Assembly: GCA_029706075.1 (NCBI GenBank)
Contig: JAINUG010000086.1
Location: 310,001 to 374,000, forward strand
Origin: Aldrovandia affinis
Taxonomy: Eukaryota > Chordata > Actinopteri > Notacanthiformes > Halosauridae
Direction of reading: 5' to 3'
Length of the DNA stretch: 64,000 nt
Part shown: positions 9,278-21,400 of the stretch, piece by piece
Layout of the letters: every line of letters begins with the position of its first letter
How positions within the stretch are numbered: position 1 is the stretch's first letter
Notes under the pieces: generated by a model
What the model was told of the DNA's origin: nothing
Databases searched by the model: none
Seen by the model: the letters and a program-made list of their open reading frames with translations, nothing else
Program-made: the position numbers and the translations under genes

Positions 9278-12252
9278 ATGCCCATCATGGATTTTGAACG
9301 AGAGATAGACCCAGATTATAATCTATTGGACAATATCAACACCAATTGCTGCTATTACACAGAGCAACAGTTTAATTCAAGTATTACATATGAACATGGT
9401 ATATCTATAGTTCATTTCAACAGTAGAAGTTTGTATGCAAATTTTCTGAAAATAAAAGATTATTTAGGACATTTTAAAAACCCTTTAATATCATAGCTGT
9501 GTCAGAAAGATGGATCGATGAAGACAGGGGATCCGATTTTGTTCTACAAGGATATGGTTTTCATTGCATCAGCAGAGGGAATGGAAAGGGTGGTGGTGTG
9601 GCACTGTTTGTGGATGAAGGTCTCTCATATAAGGTTGTTGATAACATGTCAACAGTCATTGATGATGTGATGGAATGTATTACTGTTGAGATAACTATGG
9701 AAAGAATGAAAAATGTAAGTGTGAGCTGTGTGTATAGAAAACCAGGATCTAACATTGACACATTCATGGCAAATATGGAAAGGTTGTTTTCCACATCAAA
9801 GCAAAAGGTTAAGTATGTATGTGGGGATTTTAACATCGATCTGCTGAATCCAAACAAACATGGAAAAACAGATGAATTCATTGAAGTAATGTACAGTATG
9901 AGCCTTTTTCCAACAATTACAAGACCTAGTAGAATAACATCCGAATGTGCTTCCCTAATCGATAACATATTTACAAACAATATGGAAAGTAATATGATAA
10001 GCGGACTATTAATTGAAGATATTAGTGATCACTTGCCTGTGTTTTCAGTTTACGAATGTAATTATAAGAAGAAGAGGGAGTTAAAGGAAACAAAATATAA
10101 GAGAATAAGAACTGACGAAACTATATCTGCTTTTAGAAATGAGTTATTGCAATGCAATTGGAAGAGTATATGTGATGAATCTGATGTTGACAAAGCTTAT
10201 GGGTTATTTCTAGATAAATTTAAAGTCCTATATGTCAAAAACTGCCCACTGAAACAGTGTAGCAATAAAAACAAGTATGTAGAAAATCCGTGGATGTCCA
10301 AAGGCATACAAAATGCATGCAAAAAAAGAATACTCTATATAAGATATTTATTAAAGACAAAACAAAAGAGGCAGAGCTAAAATACAAGAAATATAAAAAC
10401 AAATTAATTAGTATTATGAGGAGATGCAAGAAGGATTATTATACCAAATTATTAGATAAAAATAAAAATAATGTTAAAGGAATATGGAACATATTAAATA
10501 ATATTATTAGAAATAGACAAACCAACTCAAATTACCCTGATTACTTCATAGAAAAAGACAGAAAGATTTCTCTTATAAATGAGGTAGTGGATGGGTTTAA
10601 TAAATTTTTCGTTGATGTGGGCCCAAATCTAGCCAAAGAAATATGCAATTCTGGAAAGAGTTTTGCAGTAGAAGATTTTGGAGAGAGAAACTCCATTTCA
10701 ATGTCATTGGGAACTGTGGAGAAAGAGGAAATTATTGATATGGTAAACAAATGCATGAATAAAACCTCCAAAGATGGGGATGATATTGATATGTCTCTTG
10801 TAAAGAATATTATTGAGGGAATTGTGGAGCCACTAACGCATATATACAATTTGTCATTCAAAAGGGGAACATTCCCAGAAAAAATGAAAATTGCAAAAGT
10901 TATTCCATTATTTAAAGCTGGAGACAAACATCTCTTCACAAATTATAGACCGATATCTCTGTTATCACAATTCTCAAAGATACTTGAAAAACTATATGTT
11001 ACAAGATTGGACAACTTCATTGAAAAACATAATCTACTAATGGACTGCCAGTATGGGTTTAGAACAGCTAGATCTACCTCCATGGCATTAATGGAGCTTG
11101 TAGAGGAAATAACCGACTGCATAGAGAAAAAAAAAGTACGTACTAGGAATATTTATTGACCTAAAAAAAAAGCTTTTGACACAATAGATCATGAGATACT
11201 ACTGAAAAAGATGGACAAGTTGGGTGTCAGAGGGGTTGCTCTGGAATGGATGAAAAGCTATATTAGTAGCAGGCAGAAATTCGTACAGATGGGCCAGCAC
11301 AAGTCAGAACTTTTAAACACTACCTGTGGTGTCCCACAGGGGTCAGTATTGGGACCCAAACTGTTCATTTTATATATAAACGATATCTGTAAAGTGTCTG
11401 ACATATTCAAACTTGTTGTCTTTGTGGACGACACAAATATTTTATGTTCGGGGATGACCTGCAGCAGCTTTTAGAGGTGGCAAAGAAAGAAATGGAAAAA
11501 TTAAAATGTTGGTTCGACACAAATAAGCTGTCACTCAACTTGAAAAAACCAACTTCATATTATTTGGAAATCGAAAAATAAACACTGAACCTCGACTGGA
11601 AATTGACAATGTACAAATTGAGAGAGTATATGAAAACAAGTTTCTAGGGGTTTTAGTAGACCACAAACTCTGCTGGAAACCTCACATAAAGTATCTGTGT
11701 CCAAAGATAGCAAGAAGTATTGGAATACTGGGTAAGACTAGATATATCTTGAATCAGAAAACTCTATATACACTGTACTGTACACTCATTGTACCATATC
11801 TGTCATACTGTGTTGAAGTCTGGGGAATACATATAAAAGCAACTTACAAAAGATATGCACACTACAAAAAGAGCCATACGGATAGTTCATCACGGTAGAT
11901 ATCTAGATCACACAAATGGTTTGTTTATAAAGAGTCAAACATTGAAATTCATGGACTTAGTCAAATTCAAAACTGCACAAATTATGTTTTTAGCAATAAA
12001 AACATATTACCAAGCAACATTCAAAAAAATGTTATAGGTAGAGAGGGGGGTTATAATTTAAGAGGGACACTGATGTTAAAACAACCTACTTTACGTACGA
12101 CTCTTAAAAGTATGTGCATTTCAGTTTGTGGGGTATCACTCTGGAATGGTCTGGATGGGAGCATAAAGTTGAGCAATAACATTAAACACTTTAAAGGCAG
12201 CTATAAACAAGCAATTATGGACAAGTACAAGAAAGAGGAGCTTGAGCAGTAA
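9278..12252 (+). pseudogene. LINE ORF2: endonuclease and reverse transcriptase, frameshifted
   Basis: Reading through shifts gives about 990 codons, a full ORF2. Order: VHFNSRSLYANF (9410), FNIIAVSERWIDED (9485), CVYRKPGS, CGDFNIDLL (9825), SDHLPVF (10024), all of the AP endonuclease. The reverse transcriptase follows: NYRPISLLSQFSKILEKL (10940), YGFRTARST, IDLKKAFDTIDHEILL (11155), GVPQGSVLGPKLF (11330), FVDDTN (11420), then thumb and C-terminal parts to DKYKKEELEQ-stop. The usual (Y/F)ADD box reads FVDD, with Ala changed to Val beside the catalytic pair. At least eight shifts occur, near 9480, 10322, 11130, 11165, 11450, 11545, 11845 and 11990, mostly in runs of one base. I noticed almost no stops made by substitution. 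Confidence 0.85.
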
Positions 12253-12665
12253 TGCGACTGCTTAATAAGATAAGATAAGTTAGACCTTTATAAATATATA
12301 TAATATAAATAAATATAGATAATATAAATGAATATATATAATATAAATATAATATATTTTTGTTATATTTGTTATACTTAATATATAAATAGATTTTTTG
12401 TTATTTTTTGTTATATTTGTGATACTTAAATGTACTGATATATTTTTGTTATATTTGTTATACTTAGGTTTAGAAAGAAACTGTATTTTATTTTCATATA
12501 ATGTAAAATATTGTAAGGAAGGGGCAGGACTGGATAAGTGTTTTACTTCCTCCTGTCCCTTCTCGAACGCTTTTTTGGACTGTATGGAAATAGTTTGTTA
12601 GACTATTTACCATTTTTAACTTGTTTCTATGTCTTCTATGTTCGAGACAAATAAAGATCAAATCA

Positions 12666-13582
12666 AAAAGAATACCCCAGTGGTAAAATAACCAGCTACC
12701 TAGGTTTGTTGACAGCAGCAACAATCTAAAAACACTGTGTTCATTAATAGCTAGAGCCACTCTACTGTTAGTTAAACTAGTTAAACCATCACCACGGTTC
12801 AAACTTTGTGAGCATACCTGGACCGGCTCCATGGTAGTGCTACCTAAAAGTCATGATTTAAACATCTTGCAATGTAGTATCATTAAGGCAAACCTCAAGC
12901 TTAGGACACCTTCCAGAAGGGATCCCCCTTCAAGCTTCACACAAAATGTCTCTTTTCAACACAATTTTAAAATCGAGATCAGAACACCAAATGACCATCA
13001 TGATATAGCCATTAGGATTTCTCATGTCTTGTGCTCAAACTAGATGGCACCCTTCCACAGCAGTATCTGCCTGAAGGGACTAAACTCTGTCTGCCCGGAC
13101 CAGACAAAATCACTACATCCTGTAGTCCAGTTGTCATCTGATCCATAGAGCCCTATCAACATGATTGCCTTCGGAATTCCTTAAATGGCTATATCACATC
13201 CGGTCACCCTGTTGCCTTTGAACTACATCCATGCATCCCCAACATTCTTAACACTAACTGGCTTACTAACATTCCTATTCCTCTCTAACCCTGATTAATA
13301 GATATTCAAACACTCATTGGTATTTGTTTGGTACTATTTTCCATTTCATTATTTCGTTTATTTAGACCCTGTCTTTTGAACTGTTGTGACGTTGTTCTTG
13401 CTTAGCCAAGTTTAGTAGTACCAGCAATATGCCCAGAATGTTTACAGCCAATATGAACTGCCCAGATGTTTACAAGCCTGAATGAACTGCTCAATTAACC
13501 TTTCAGTTGTGGACTGTACACTGGATTCATGTGCTCTCAGGGATTACACCAGACGTGGAATCCTGAGACCAAAGGGTGGATG
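12666..13582. other. Unassigned; possible interior of the repeat-bracketed element
   Basis: This stretch lies between the LINE tail and the second promoter-like repeat. Small frames (for example 12831-13043) show no recognised domain. Just before the repeat, AAAGGGTGGA at 13571-13580 is a weak polypurine stretch where an LTR element would have its plus-strand primer. Confidence 0.4.
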
Positions 13583-13603
13583 TAGGGACTGCACATTCCA
13601 CAT

Positions 13604-13644
13604 AAAATTATATTTTTGAAATGCCATTTCAAAAATATAATTTT
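13604..13644. repeat. Perfect 20-bp-arm palindrome
   Basis: AAAATTATATTTTTGAAATG (13604-13623), one spacer base, then its exact complement CATTTCAAAAATATAATTTT (13625-13644). The same site in copy A (about 6242-6283) is eroded, with mismatches in both arms. Confidence 0.95.
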
Positions 13645-13753
13645 AAGTGCGTAACGTTCCTCCACCACACATCCAACTCAACACATGAGGGAATCCTATG
13701 ATGTCATTCAGTCCCGCCTCCTAGGATCGCGTTTCCACGTACAGTGGCGATAC

Positions 13754-13760
13754 TATAAAA
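13754..13760 (+). promoter_or_regulatory. TATA box of the repeat promoter
   Basis: TATAAAA in GATACTATAAAAGCCG is followed after about 50 bp by a CT-rich, initiator-like stretch. In the 6221 copy the same site reads TGTAAAA, so only this copy would be expected to work. Confidence 0.45.
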
Positions 13761-13962
13761 GCCGAAATGCATATCTCAAGGCAACATATAAAATCAGAGA
13801 ACACACGCGTCTCTCTCTCTCTGTCCCTCTGGTTTTTCCCTGCTCTGTTCTCTCCTTCCATCACCAGGACCTCGCGTCACTCTTCCTCACCAGCGCCTAA
13901 CAAGAGGCCTGTGAAGACACGCGCGAGACACATTCTCTGAACAGCAGCGGAATCCACAGAGC

Positions 13963-14830
13963 GCCGATTCCACGAATTTAGCTGCAAGCAACGCTAATTC
14001 TTGAAGAGCTGTGAAAGACAGCTAACAATATCGGACATTTGAGTGAACACAGAAGCGGCCAGCTCCCTTCGTTCAACTTCACGCCCTGGAAAACCACCCA
14101 GAGACTTCACTTCAAACCTGAACATTTGCGAGACACACTGCAAAGACATCGGACCCGAAGACGTCCAGACCAGATTCCCACGTCTCCTCCGAACCCGAAA
14201 CGCATGGAACCCCGCCGACCGCGGAGCAAACGAAAACAATAGTAAGGCTGTAATAACCCGGGCATAGCAATTAGCAACGAACTGTTTGTTCTGTACTGAC
14301 TGTACAACCTGTTGGTACTGCTGTAAAATGTATCATAGTTCATGACTGTGTACAATAGCTTTTCCCTTTCATTTTGTAGCTTTCATAGCTGCTCACTGAC
14401 TGTGATAAAATACACAACACACCCAGGTCTTGCATGTATTGTTATCTACTAACCCAGCATTCCGATCTTAAAATATGCAATAACGCCACAGTTATTCTGG
14501 TGTGCGCAGTAAGCGCCATCTTTTATTTCACCTCGGTTCCAACCTATGTTAAAAATTTCCTTCATCTTGTTTCTCCATCTTGTTTCTTTGTTCTCGATGC
14601 CCACGTGGTTAAAGCGTGCGCGCAAATGCGTGCGACCCATGCACACGCTAGAGAACACACACACACACATGCCGGCACGGCCACATGCCTCAACAAGTTT
14701 GCACACAGACGCGCCACACAGATACATGTATGCAGATACATACACGCATTCACACATACAGTTGTTGTTCATTAAGTATTGAACTGTGCTTTGCTATTTT
14801 CATACGTTATGTTCAATAAATGTCAATGTT
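13963..14830. other. Downstream extension of copy B, origin unclear
   Basis: This part has more CpG than the surroundings, especially 13963-14230 and 14600-14720 (AAAGCGTGCGCGCAAATGCG). It has a short (CA)n at 14657-14670 and an AATAAA at 14814. It may be the rest of a long LTR or leader, ending near the AATAAA. The small frames at 14434-14782 look like translated CA-rich repeats. Confidence 0.4.
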
Positions 14831-16630
14831 AAGATAAATTCACTTTTAATATTGTAGTTTAGTTGTAATTATTAATTGAATTACTCCTTGAAAGTCCAAT
14901 TTGATAGTTAAGTATATTTTTATGAGACTGATATACAAAATGTATATTATAAGAATACTTGTATTTGTGGCTGCTACCGTGTTGGGAATTAGCAAGCCTT
15001 ACATTGTGCTGTCAACTATATTAGAATTCTAACTTCTAGTGGGATAGCACCCTACAATTGTGTAATTATAAATGTCATCTTTGCATGGGTATGAAAATAA
15101 TGGTTGCACTCAGCAGTCAAGCCTGGCTGTTACCACAATCCTTTGCTTCAGATTGGACACTATACATCATTCGTTGTTTATCTCGGCAGCAATTTAAACA
15201 AAGTGTCAAATTAGGTGGATTTTGTGTTTTATGAGTAAGAGCATGCGTTTTTCACCACCTCTCTCAAGAAGCTGCAGTTTGATCAACTTTTCTGATCAAG
15301 CACTCTATTTTCAATAATTAGTGGCAATTACTCAAATGAACATAACCAATTATACAATTAAGTGCCAGTCTGAGTGTTGGTACTAGGGCACAAGTCTACA
15401 AAGTTCCCTCTCTGGACAAGTTTTTACACCTACAAGTCATGAAAGAGGAAACAACAAATTATCTGACAATGATTAATTTCAACACCAAAATATAAAATAG
15501 TGTGCTCCCTTAACTGAATTTTAAAATCAAGACATCCCATCAATACCAATTCTGTTCCTAATATTTTTATTTGGCCCTTTCAACATATCAGTTACTTTGC
15601 TCCAGGACGGGCATGATATGTCCTACAGAAATGTCAGCAGACATATTTTCACAATTGAAAGCAGTAGCCTACTTACAAATCAATCAATATGATTATGTAT
15701 GGGTGTGTGCAGCACCAACTGTTGACCAGTCTACTAAACTGCAATACGCACCCCATTTGTGGTAATTGAATGATTACTTGAGATCATAATGTGTTGATTG
15801 CTTAACAAGGAGCATTGTAGCATTAACAAGTAGTCATCCATTGACCTCTTGGTGTTGGAGGAGGTGGTGAAAAACGCATTTATGAGTTTATTTATGAGGT
15901 GATATGGGGTGTAAGAGGCCAGCACATAAATCTTTCAGAATGGAGAAACATTTGCCACATTACTGGAGTCCAGGTTCAGGTTTTGTCTTGAATGTTAATC
16001 GTTTTCAGTGAATCGGGATGACTTTGATTTCAAATGTGGGGGGGATACTTTTTTTTCTTTTCAGCTAGCCTAGCTAAGCTATTGATAACTAGCTATAAAT
16101 CATTCAAGAATATGTTTACAATGCCTTAGTTGGCTAGCTTCACACCCCACCCCACCCCCGCTCATTGTATGACAGTAACACCTTTAGATATTCTTTATAA
16201 GGATTTCCTACTTTCAGAAACTTTCTGGCGCCTTATTCCTAATTAGATAGCTTTATTATTCTTATCTAAGAAAGTTTGCTAACAAACACATACAAAATTA
16301 AATCTGCTTGTTAAAACTGAGAAGCTAACTAGTTAATGTTAGTTAGCAAGCATACACAGACACAAAATCAAATGCTTCAAAGTATTTCATTTAAAATGAT
16401 TATTCCACGAATACAGCTCTCCTCATATTTCAGTTAGCTAGCAGATACACTGCCAATCATATACAAAACTGAAATGATGCCCCAAACTCTCTAGCTTTGC
16501 TTGTATCATAAGCATAGCCAAACTAAGCTTGTCTCATATGCAAAGCCTAACCCGCAGCTGATGTTAAACATACTTGAGTTGCGATCTGTGTGATGCCTCT
16601 TTACAGATGTTAGAACTGGTTAGAGGTTAC
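14831..16630. other. Unassigned intergenic DNA
   Basis: No gene or transposon recognised. It contains an exact 19-bp inverted repeat pair (15243-15261 and 15861-15879) and GCTAGC-rich wording around 16060-16450, common in some fish genomes. Confidence 0.5.
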
Positions 16631-16639
16631 AGACATAAA

Positions 16640-16910
16640 GATGTTTTGATCACTTGAAGATTGAACAATGTAATTGAAGATTGACAGGAATCTGAGTGCA
16701 TACATTCTGGCCAATTCACTCCATTCTGCGGAGCAACTGGCTGTCCCTTCTGTGTGTGCTCGCATTTCCCGCCATGATGCTTGTATATGCTGGCCCCCCC
16801 AGTGATGGAATGAACTTCCCATGGTGGCCAGGACAGCAGTCACAGGCCATCTTCTAATGCAGACTGAAGACCCGCCTCTTGGCTCCCTTCCCATCCCCAT
16901 AGCACTTGCC
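16640..16910 (+). pseudogene. LINE reverse transcriptase C-terminal remnant
   Basis: WNELPMVARTAV is readable from about 16807, and a shifted frame gives CRLKTRLLAPF. WNELPxxVR...LKTHLF is the standard C-terminal end of L2/Rex1-type ORF2, where the intact copy at 58504-59388 has WWNDLPQSVRTAES ... RLKTDLFRLHYR. Frames are broken and upstream domains are missing, so this is an old 5'-truncated copy. Confidence 0.45.
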
Positions 16911-16919
16911 GATTAAATA

Positions 16920-18115
16920 ATTTGGTAATTTTTAGATCGGTAGTATCACTTATGTTGTTGTATGTATTCATGATGATTTTGTCATGGCTCTGGGTTGACA
17001 TAATTAACCTACATTAATACTTAAAGGATGTTGCACATACTCTCTGGTCTAAGAGGGTTGTTAGCTTAGTCTATATCACTGTTGCTCACGGATGTACTTA
17101 TTTACTTTTGCATTGGATAAGATCAATTACATAATATAATACAAAACAAGTTTACATCTTTACACAAGATGCTGGGGTCCGTAGGGAGAGGGGAAAAAAA
17201 CTCTACCACCCTGATTCAAACCTGAGCCTTATCAGCTCAGCCACCTTTCTGCAAAACGAGTAGGAACATTATGGAATGGCATAGTTTATGATGAAGGTGG
17301 TCATAGCTACCAGTAAAATCTGAGTACTGGTGCGATCCTTCATATTATAAGCCACTGTGGAGGGGTGGCATATATATAATACAAAGGCAAACAATTATAT
17401 AGTAAAAAAAGAAGTGATTTCAAGTTTGAATATATCCCATATACCATTCTACATGGCACTAGCAAGGAGAAAACAAATTTGAGAGTTTGGAGGCATTTTG
17501 TCAACCCACTGTAGTATTTTGTTCGGCTTTGAGCAAACAAATGTAAGCAAGACTTGCATTGTATTAAATTATTATACAATAAATGTAGTTAATATCTGTG
17601 ATCCTGAACAAATTTCTGGCCTGGATACAATCAGCATGTGTCTTTAAAGTAATAGTTAACCCCAAAACTAAAATTCCCCTTCCTACCTTGAATATTTCAA
17701 TTTGACCCGGCAGATCTTCACAACCCCTAGTTGCAGTTTCCAGGCTACCTTTTTAGCACCACAATACTAAATTAATGCAAGTCGATGGAGAGGGTGAAAC
17801 TCAATTTCTCAAAAAAGAATAAAAAAAGAATAAATATGAATGCAGCCATTTTTAATGGACTAATTAGGCTAATTTATTTATTATTAATTTATTTATTTCA
17901 GAAGGAAACAATTGTTTTCAGAAAATTGCTTGAAATTACCAGCCTGCAACCAAAATGACTGACCATAGTAAAAAAAGTGAATAAAAATATCAGGCAGACT
18001 GCAAAACGACACAAAGTTTAGGCCAAAGTGTACTATAGCAATTAACCAGAATGCATACTCCCTTTAGTATGTATGCATTAAAAATAGAGAGGCAATACTG
18101 TTTTGCCTAGGTTAT
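16920..18115. other. Unassigned; possible old repeat at 17643
   Basis: At 17643 TTTAAAGTAATAGTTAACCCC resembles the start of the piece at 44457 (TTAAAGTGATAGTTCACCC), a motif that begins a dispersed fish DNA repeat. A tRNA-like antisense scrap (GGTTTGAATC on the minus strand, about 17217) is too degraded to call. There is no gene. Confidence 0.4.
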
Positions 18116-18119
18116 GTTT

Positions 18120-18452
18120 TTAGCTGACAGTGGCTGGGAGTTGGCAGTAGAGGAACAAAACTGGCCTCATGCCGCCAGGGTAAGAGTTTGTCTAAGTCAG
18201 CCTGGGTTCCTACAGTTTCCATTGCTTTAGTTCCTCCCACTAACCTGCCGGGTGCCCACAGGCTACTAGTTGTCGTGAGTGAGAGAAATTCTTCTCTGAT
18301 TGCCACTAGTTCTGATGCAATATGTGGCCTGTAGGGTATAAAATAGCCAATGGCTTCCAGGCGAGTGCCTCAGAGGAGTGCACTCACATTAGGTGGCATG
18401 GCAGAAATGGCAAGGCACAACTGGCGATTCCAATTTGGGGAGAAAAAATTGT
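18120..18452 (+). mobile_element. SINE-like repeat with shared 3' tail, copy 2
   Basis: The 3' end near 18418-18450 reads like CAACTGGCGATTCCAATTTGG then GGAGAAAAA, the tail seen in the SINEs at 4333, 33204 and 54537. The body (18230-18330), with GGTGCCCACAGGCTACTAGT and GTGAGTGAGAGAAAT, recurs at about 63080-63190. The tRNA head is not readable, so it may be truncated. Confidence 0.55.
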
Positions 18453-18459
18453 TTTGATT

Positions 18460-21400
18460 CCATTTTATAATTGTGCAGACAGATTGTTCACTTGGTCCCC
18501 TAAATTGCCTCTGATTTGTCTGCACATCAACTCACAACTAGCTCACGTCAATGCAATGACACTCTGAGGTAGAAATTATTCTTCACTGATAACTAAATGT
18601 ATGTGGCATCATGCTTCAGATCATTGTAAATATACTCTGAAGAATGAATTAGTCCACTCCTAGGTTATATCATTTCAAGTGCTGATGGATTACTGGTTGA
18701 TATCTTATTTCCACTCCAGTAACCCAAGACAGATTAAGTATTGTTGAAATATGTCTCTGCCTCTTTCTCCAGATACATTTTTATTAATGATTCATTGCAT
18801 AGGCTTACTAGAAAGACAAGGAACGCTTCAGTGGGTTGATTTATTTTGTACTCTCAAAGAAGATTCGAGCATTGCACAAGCAGTTAGCCAAAGACACTAA
18901 AATAAAGCCATCTAAACATGAATCTAGGGTTCTCTGAAACATGATGAATTATTGAATATTGCCATTCTATAAATTATTTCAATGCAAATGAAGTACAAAA
19001 TTAATTTCAAGTAATTTGGAAAGAGAATTTGAGAATAGAAGTTCCTCACAGTAAATGCAGGGAATATCTATAACTAAATAATTGTTCTGGAGGCATGTTT
19101 ATAAACCAGATTCCCTCTAATAAAAGCTATACAACAAAGTTCTGGTACTCTCCTGCATTCACCACATTTTGAGTAGTAGATTGTATTAAAAACAGGACAC
19201 ATACATTCAGAAGTATTTGGAGCAGTATACTCGTATTTTATTCATATGTAGTATTAAGTATTAATAAAATAATAATAAAATAAGTTTAAAAAGAAAAGGT
19301 TAAGAACAAACTGCTTAAAAGATACCTCTTATGAACAGGAGAAAAAACCTTGACCTAAGAGAAGTCACTGTCATGTATACAATATAAAAGCAATTAGCTT
19401 GCCTGAAACTTGAGATCATTTAGATAATTTGAGATCTCTGTCCTAATTAGTTATATTGCATTTCTTTTGGAAAAAGGCCCTTTGATAAGAAATGATTTAT
19501 ATACTGTATGTTGCTTATATCTGGTTGTGCAGTGGCACAAGTAACCTATTTATTATTCTCTAGTGGGTAACATAACCATTGATTCCTCTCTCCAGCAAGG
19601 CCTGTCATACATATATCATTGTATCCTAATGTAACACCAGTGCATTGATTTCACAAGTTAAGATACAGTGCTAGCTTTTGATTGGATAAAATAGTCAATT
19701 TAGAGATGTAGTCACCTTTCACATGACAATTTGACATTCATAATATGGTATTTGGTGGTCATAGCTATTGTAAAGGGCACAGAGGAAACATCACCCATGT
19801 TCTAAAATATATTTTCTCAGACTACCTAAAATTCATAGAATTACTGAACCTTGTGTCATGCAGTATTCTAACCCACTCTACAAGTGTTCTCCCCAAACAC
19901 ACAAACACAAAGAAATGTCCCTTGCTTGCCATATGTGTATAATTCAAACATCAATGGAATGCTGTGATTCTATAGCATCTAAAGTATCCAGACTCCCTTC
20001 ACTTCTATATTATTACCGCTTATGGTAATCTTCACTCTCTGAGAATGAATGCATTATTACCTGAAAAGGATCAGAAAAGAAAAAGCACCACTAGATCCAA
20101 GGCACAAGCTTAAAGAAGAATTGGCAAATTAACCATAATATGACTGTGGGAATGAAGTCCTAACTAAGGAAGAATTATTAGGTATGGTGACTTTTTTTCA
20201 TTGTTTCAATACTACCATACGCTCATTAATTGTCATACTTTTTACAGCCTGCCATAATCATATGTAATCAAACCTTCTTGTGTGCCTAAATGTTGTTTTA
20301 AAAGCAATCCTACAGTCATCGCAAATCATATACAGCACACATATTCTACATCATTAAGCTATTTTTCTTCAACATGAATATTTTTTCTTCACTCTCGACG
20401 TACGTATCTAGCCTGTGCATCTAAATTTATTTCACCACCGTAAGGCATGATCGCCCTGAGCTGCATTTCGTTTACATACTTACTGGCATTGTGCCCCTCT
20501 GCTCACTCTCTTGTTTACAGATCTGATGGATGAGGCTGAAAAGCTATGAGAGGCAATAGAAAAGACACAGGGAGGCAACACGAATGAATGAAGAGCTTCT
20601 TAATTCCAAAGGCAGGCCAGGGATATCGATAGCACTTCTTCGGCTGTCAGCTCGTCGGCCATTGGGAACAACTGTGAGGGGATGAGGAAGAAAGAGAGCC
20701 ATTATTCTTGCGAGGCGGAATCACCTTTTGAGGTAACCGAGAGCGGAAGTGACAGCTCGGCCCCGCCAGCTGATGCCACAGATGATTTGTGGACAGTGAC
20801 GGTGTACAACTCCATCCGCTTCAGGCCAATCCTGAAATTCATGTCACACCTTGAGCCACGATGTTTGACTAGTTCAATGTCTTTTAAAATAATAAGATTG
20901 GTGATTCAGTGAAATATTTAATAATCTATCCATTACCGAGCACTGCCTGAAGAACTGATGACGGTAAATGCTATTGGTTTACGGCCGAGTCAAAAGAAGC
21001 AATACTTTTGTGAAAACAGCCTTAATTAGGCTACAGTAAACTTATATTTAATTTCCATGGTGTACTCAGCCTCTGAGAGTGCTTTTGAATTGTGTGTGTA
21101 GGTGGGTGTGTGTGCGCATGAGTGTGACACCTATAGTACTTCAAATGAAGTCTTTGCCCCCCATGCTTTACTCCAAATGAAAAATACTTGCCCTGGAAGT
21201 TGCAGCCTGTGTCACATAACTCACATGAAGAAATGGTGTATGAGATGAAGGGCTGTAGTTTGGTGAGGATGGTAGTGAAAATGCACCTGGGCGGTAGTGG
21301 AATTTCTAGTTTTGTCTGTTGCAAACCTAATATTTCTCACCTCTTCCCAGTTTGGTAGTTTCGTGGTCTGCAATAAAGGTGTTTGTGTCAACATGATTTG

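Larger units (their letters stand above)
8112..12665 (+). mobile_element. Near full-length CR1/L2-group LINE
   Basis: A two-ORF non-LTR retrotransposon: a leader, ORF1 (8540-9238), ORF2 with apurinic endonuclease and reverse transcriptase (9278-12252), an AT-rich 3' UTR, and a tail AATAAAGATCAAATCAAA at about 12649-12666. It belongs to the CR1/L2/Rex1-like assemblage of the Jockey group, judged from SDHLPVF in the endonuclease and NYRPISLL, GVPQGSVLGP in the polymerase. The exact clade is not resolved. The 5' end is probably upstream of the MITE at 7800-8111, which interrupts the leader. It lies between the direct repeats at 6221 and 13583. No target duplication found. Confidence 0.8.
13583..13962 (+). 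repeat. Promoter-like direct repeat, copy B (candidate 3' LTR)
   Basis: This is the better preserved partner of 6221-6589. It is preceded by TG and a purine-rich run. It contains a 20-bp-arm palindrome (13604-13644), TATAAAA at 13754-13760, a TCTCTCTCTCT run at about 13812, and TTCCATCACCAGGACCTCGCG. The order palindrome, TATA, CT-rich start region resembles a pol II promoter. After 13962 the two copies diverge, so either the real unit is longer and copy A is truncated, or the LTR ends here. Confidence 0.6.

Noticed and set aside
6221..13962. A confident complete endogenous retrovirus
   Set aside because: No reverse transcriptase, protease or integrase of a retrovirus was readable between the repeats; the polymerase present belongs to the LINE. 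No primer-binding site or flanking duplication could be shown.
14434..14782. Coding region with His-rich peptide
   Set aside because: The repeated THTHTH/AHAHAR stretches come from CA-rich simple sequence, with similar frames on both strands.
17200..17260. Antisense tRNA-like SINE head
   Set aside because: Box A and box B wording is too close together and too degraded to support.
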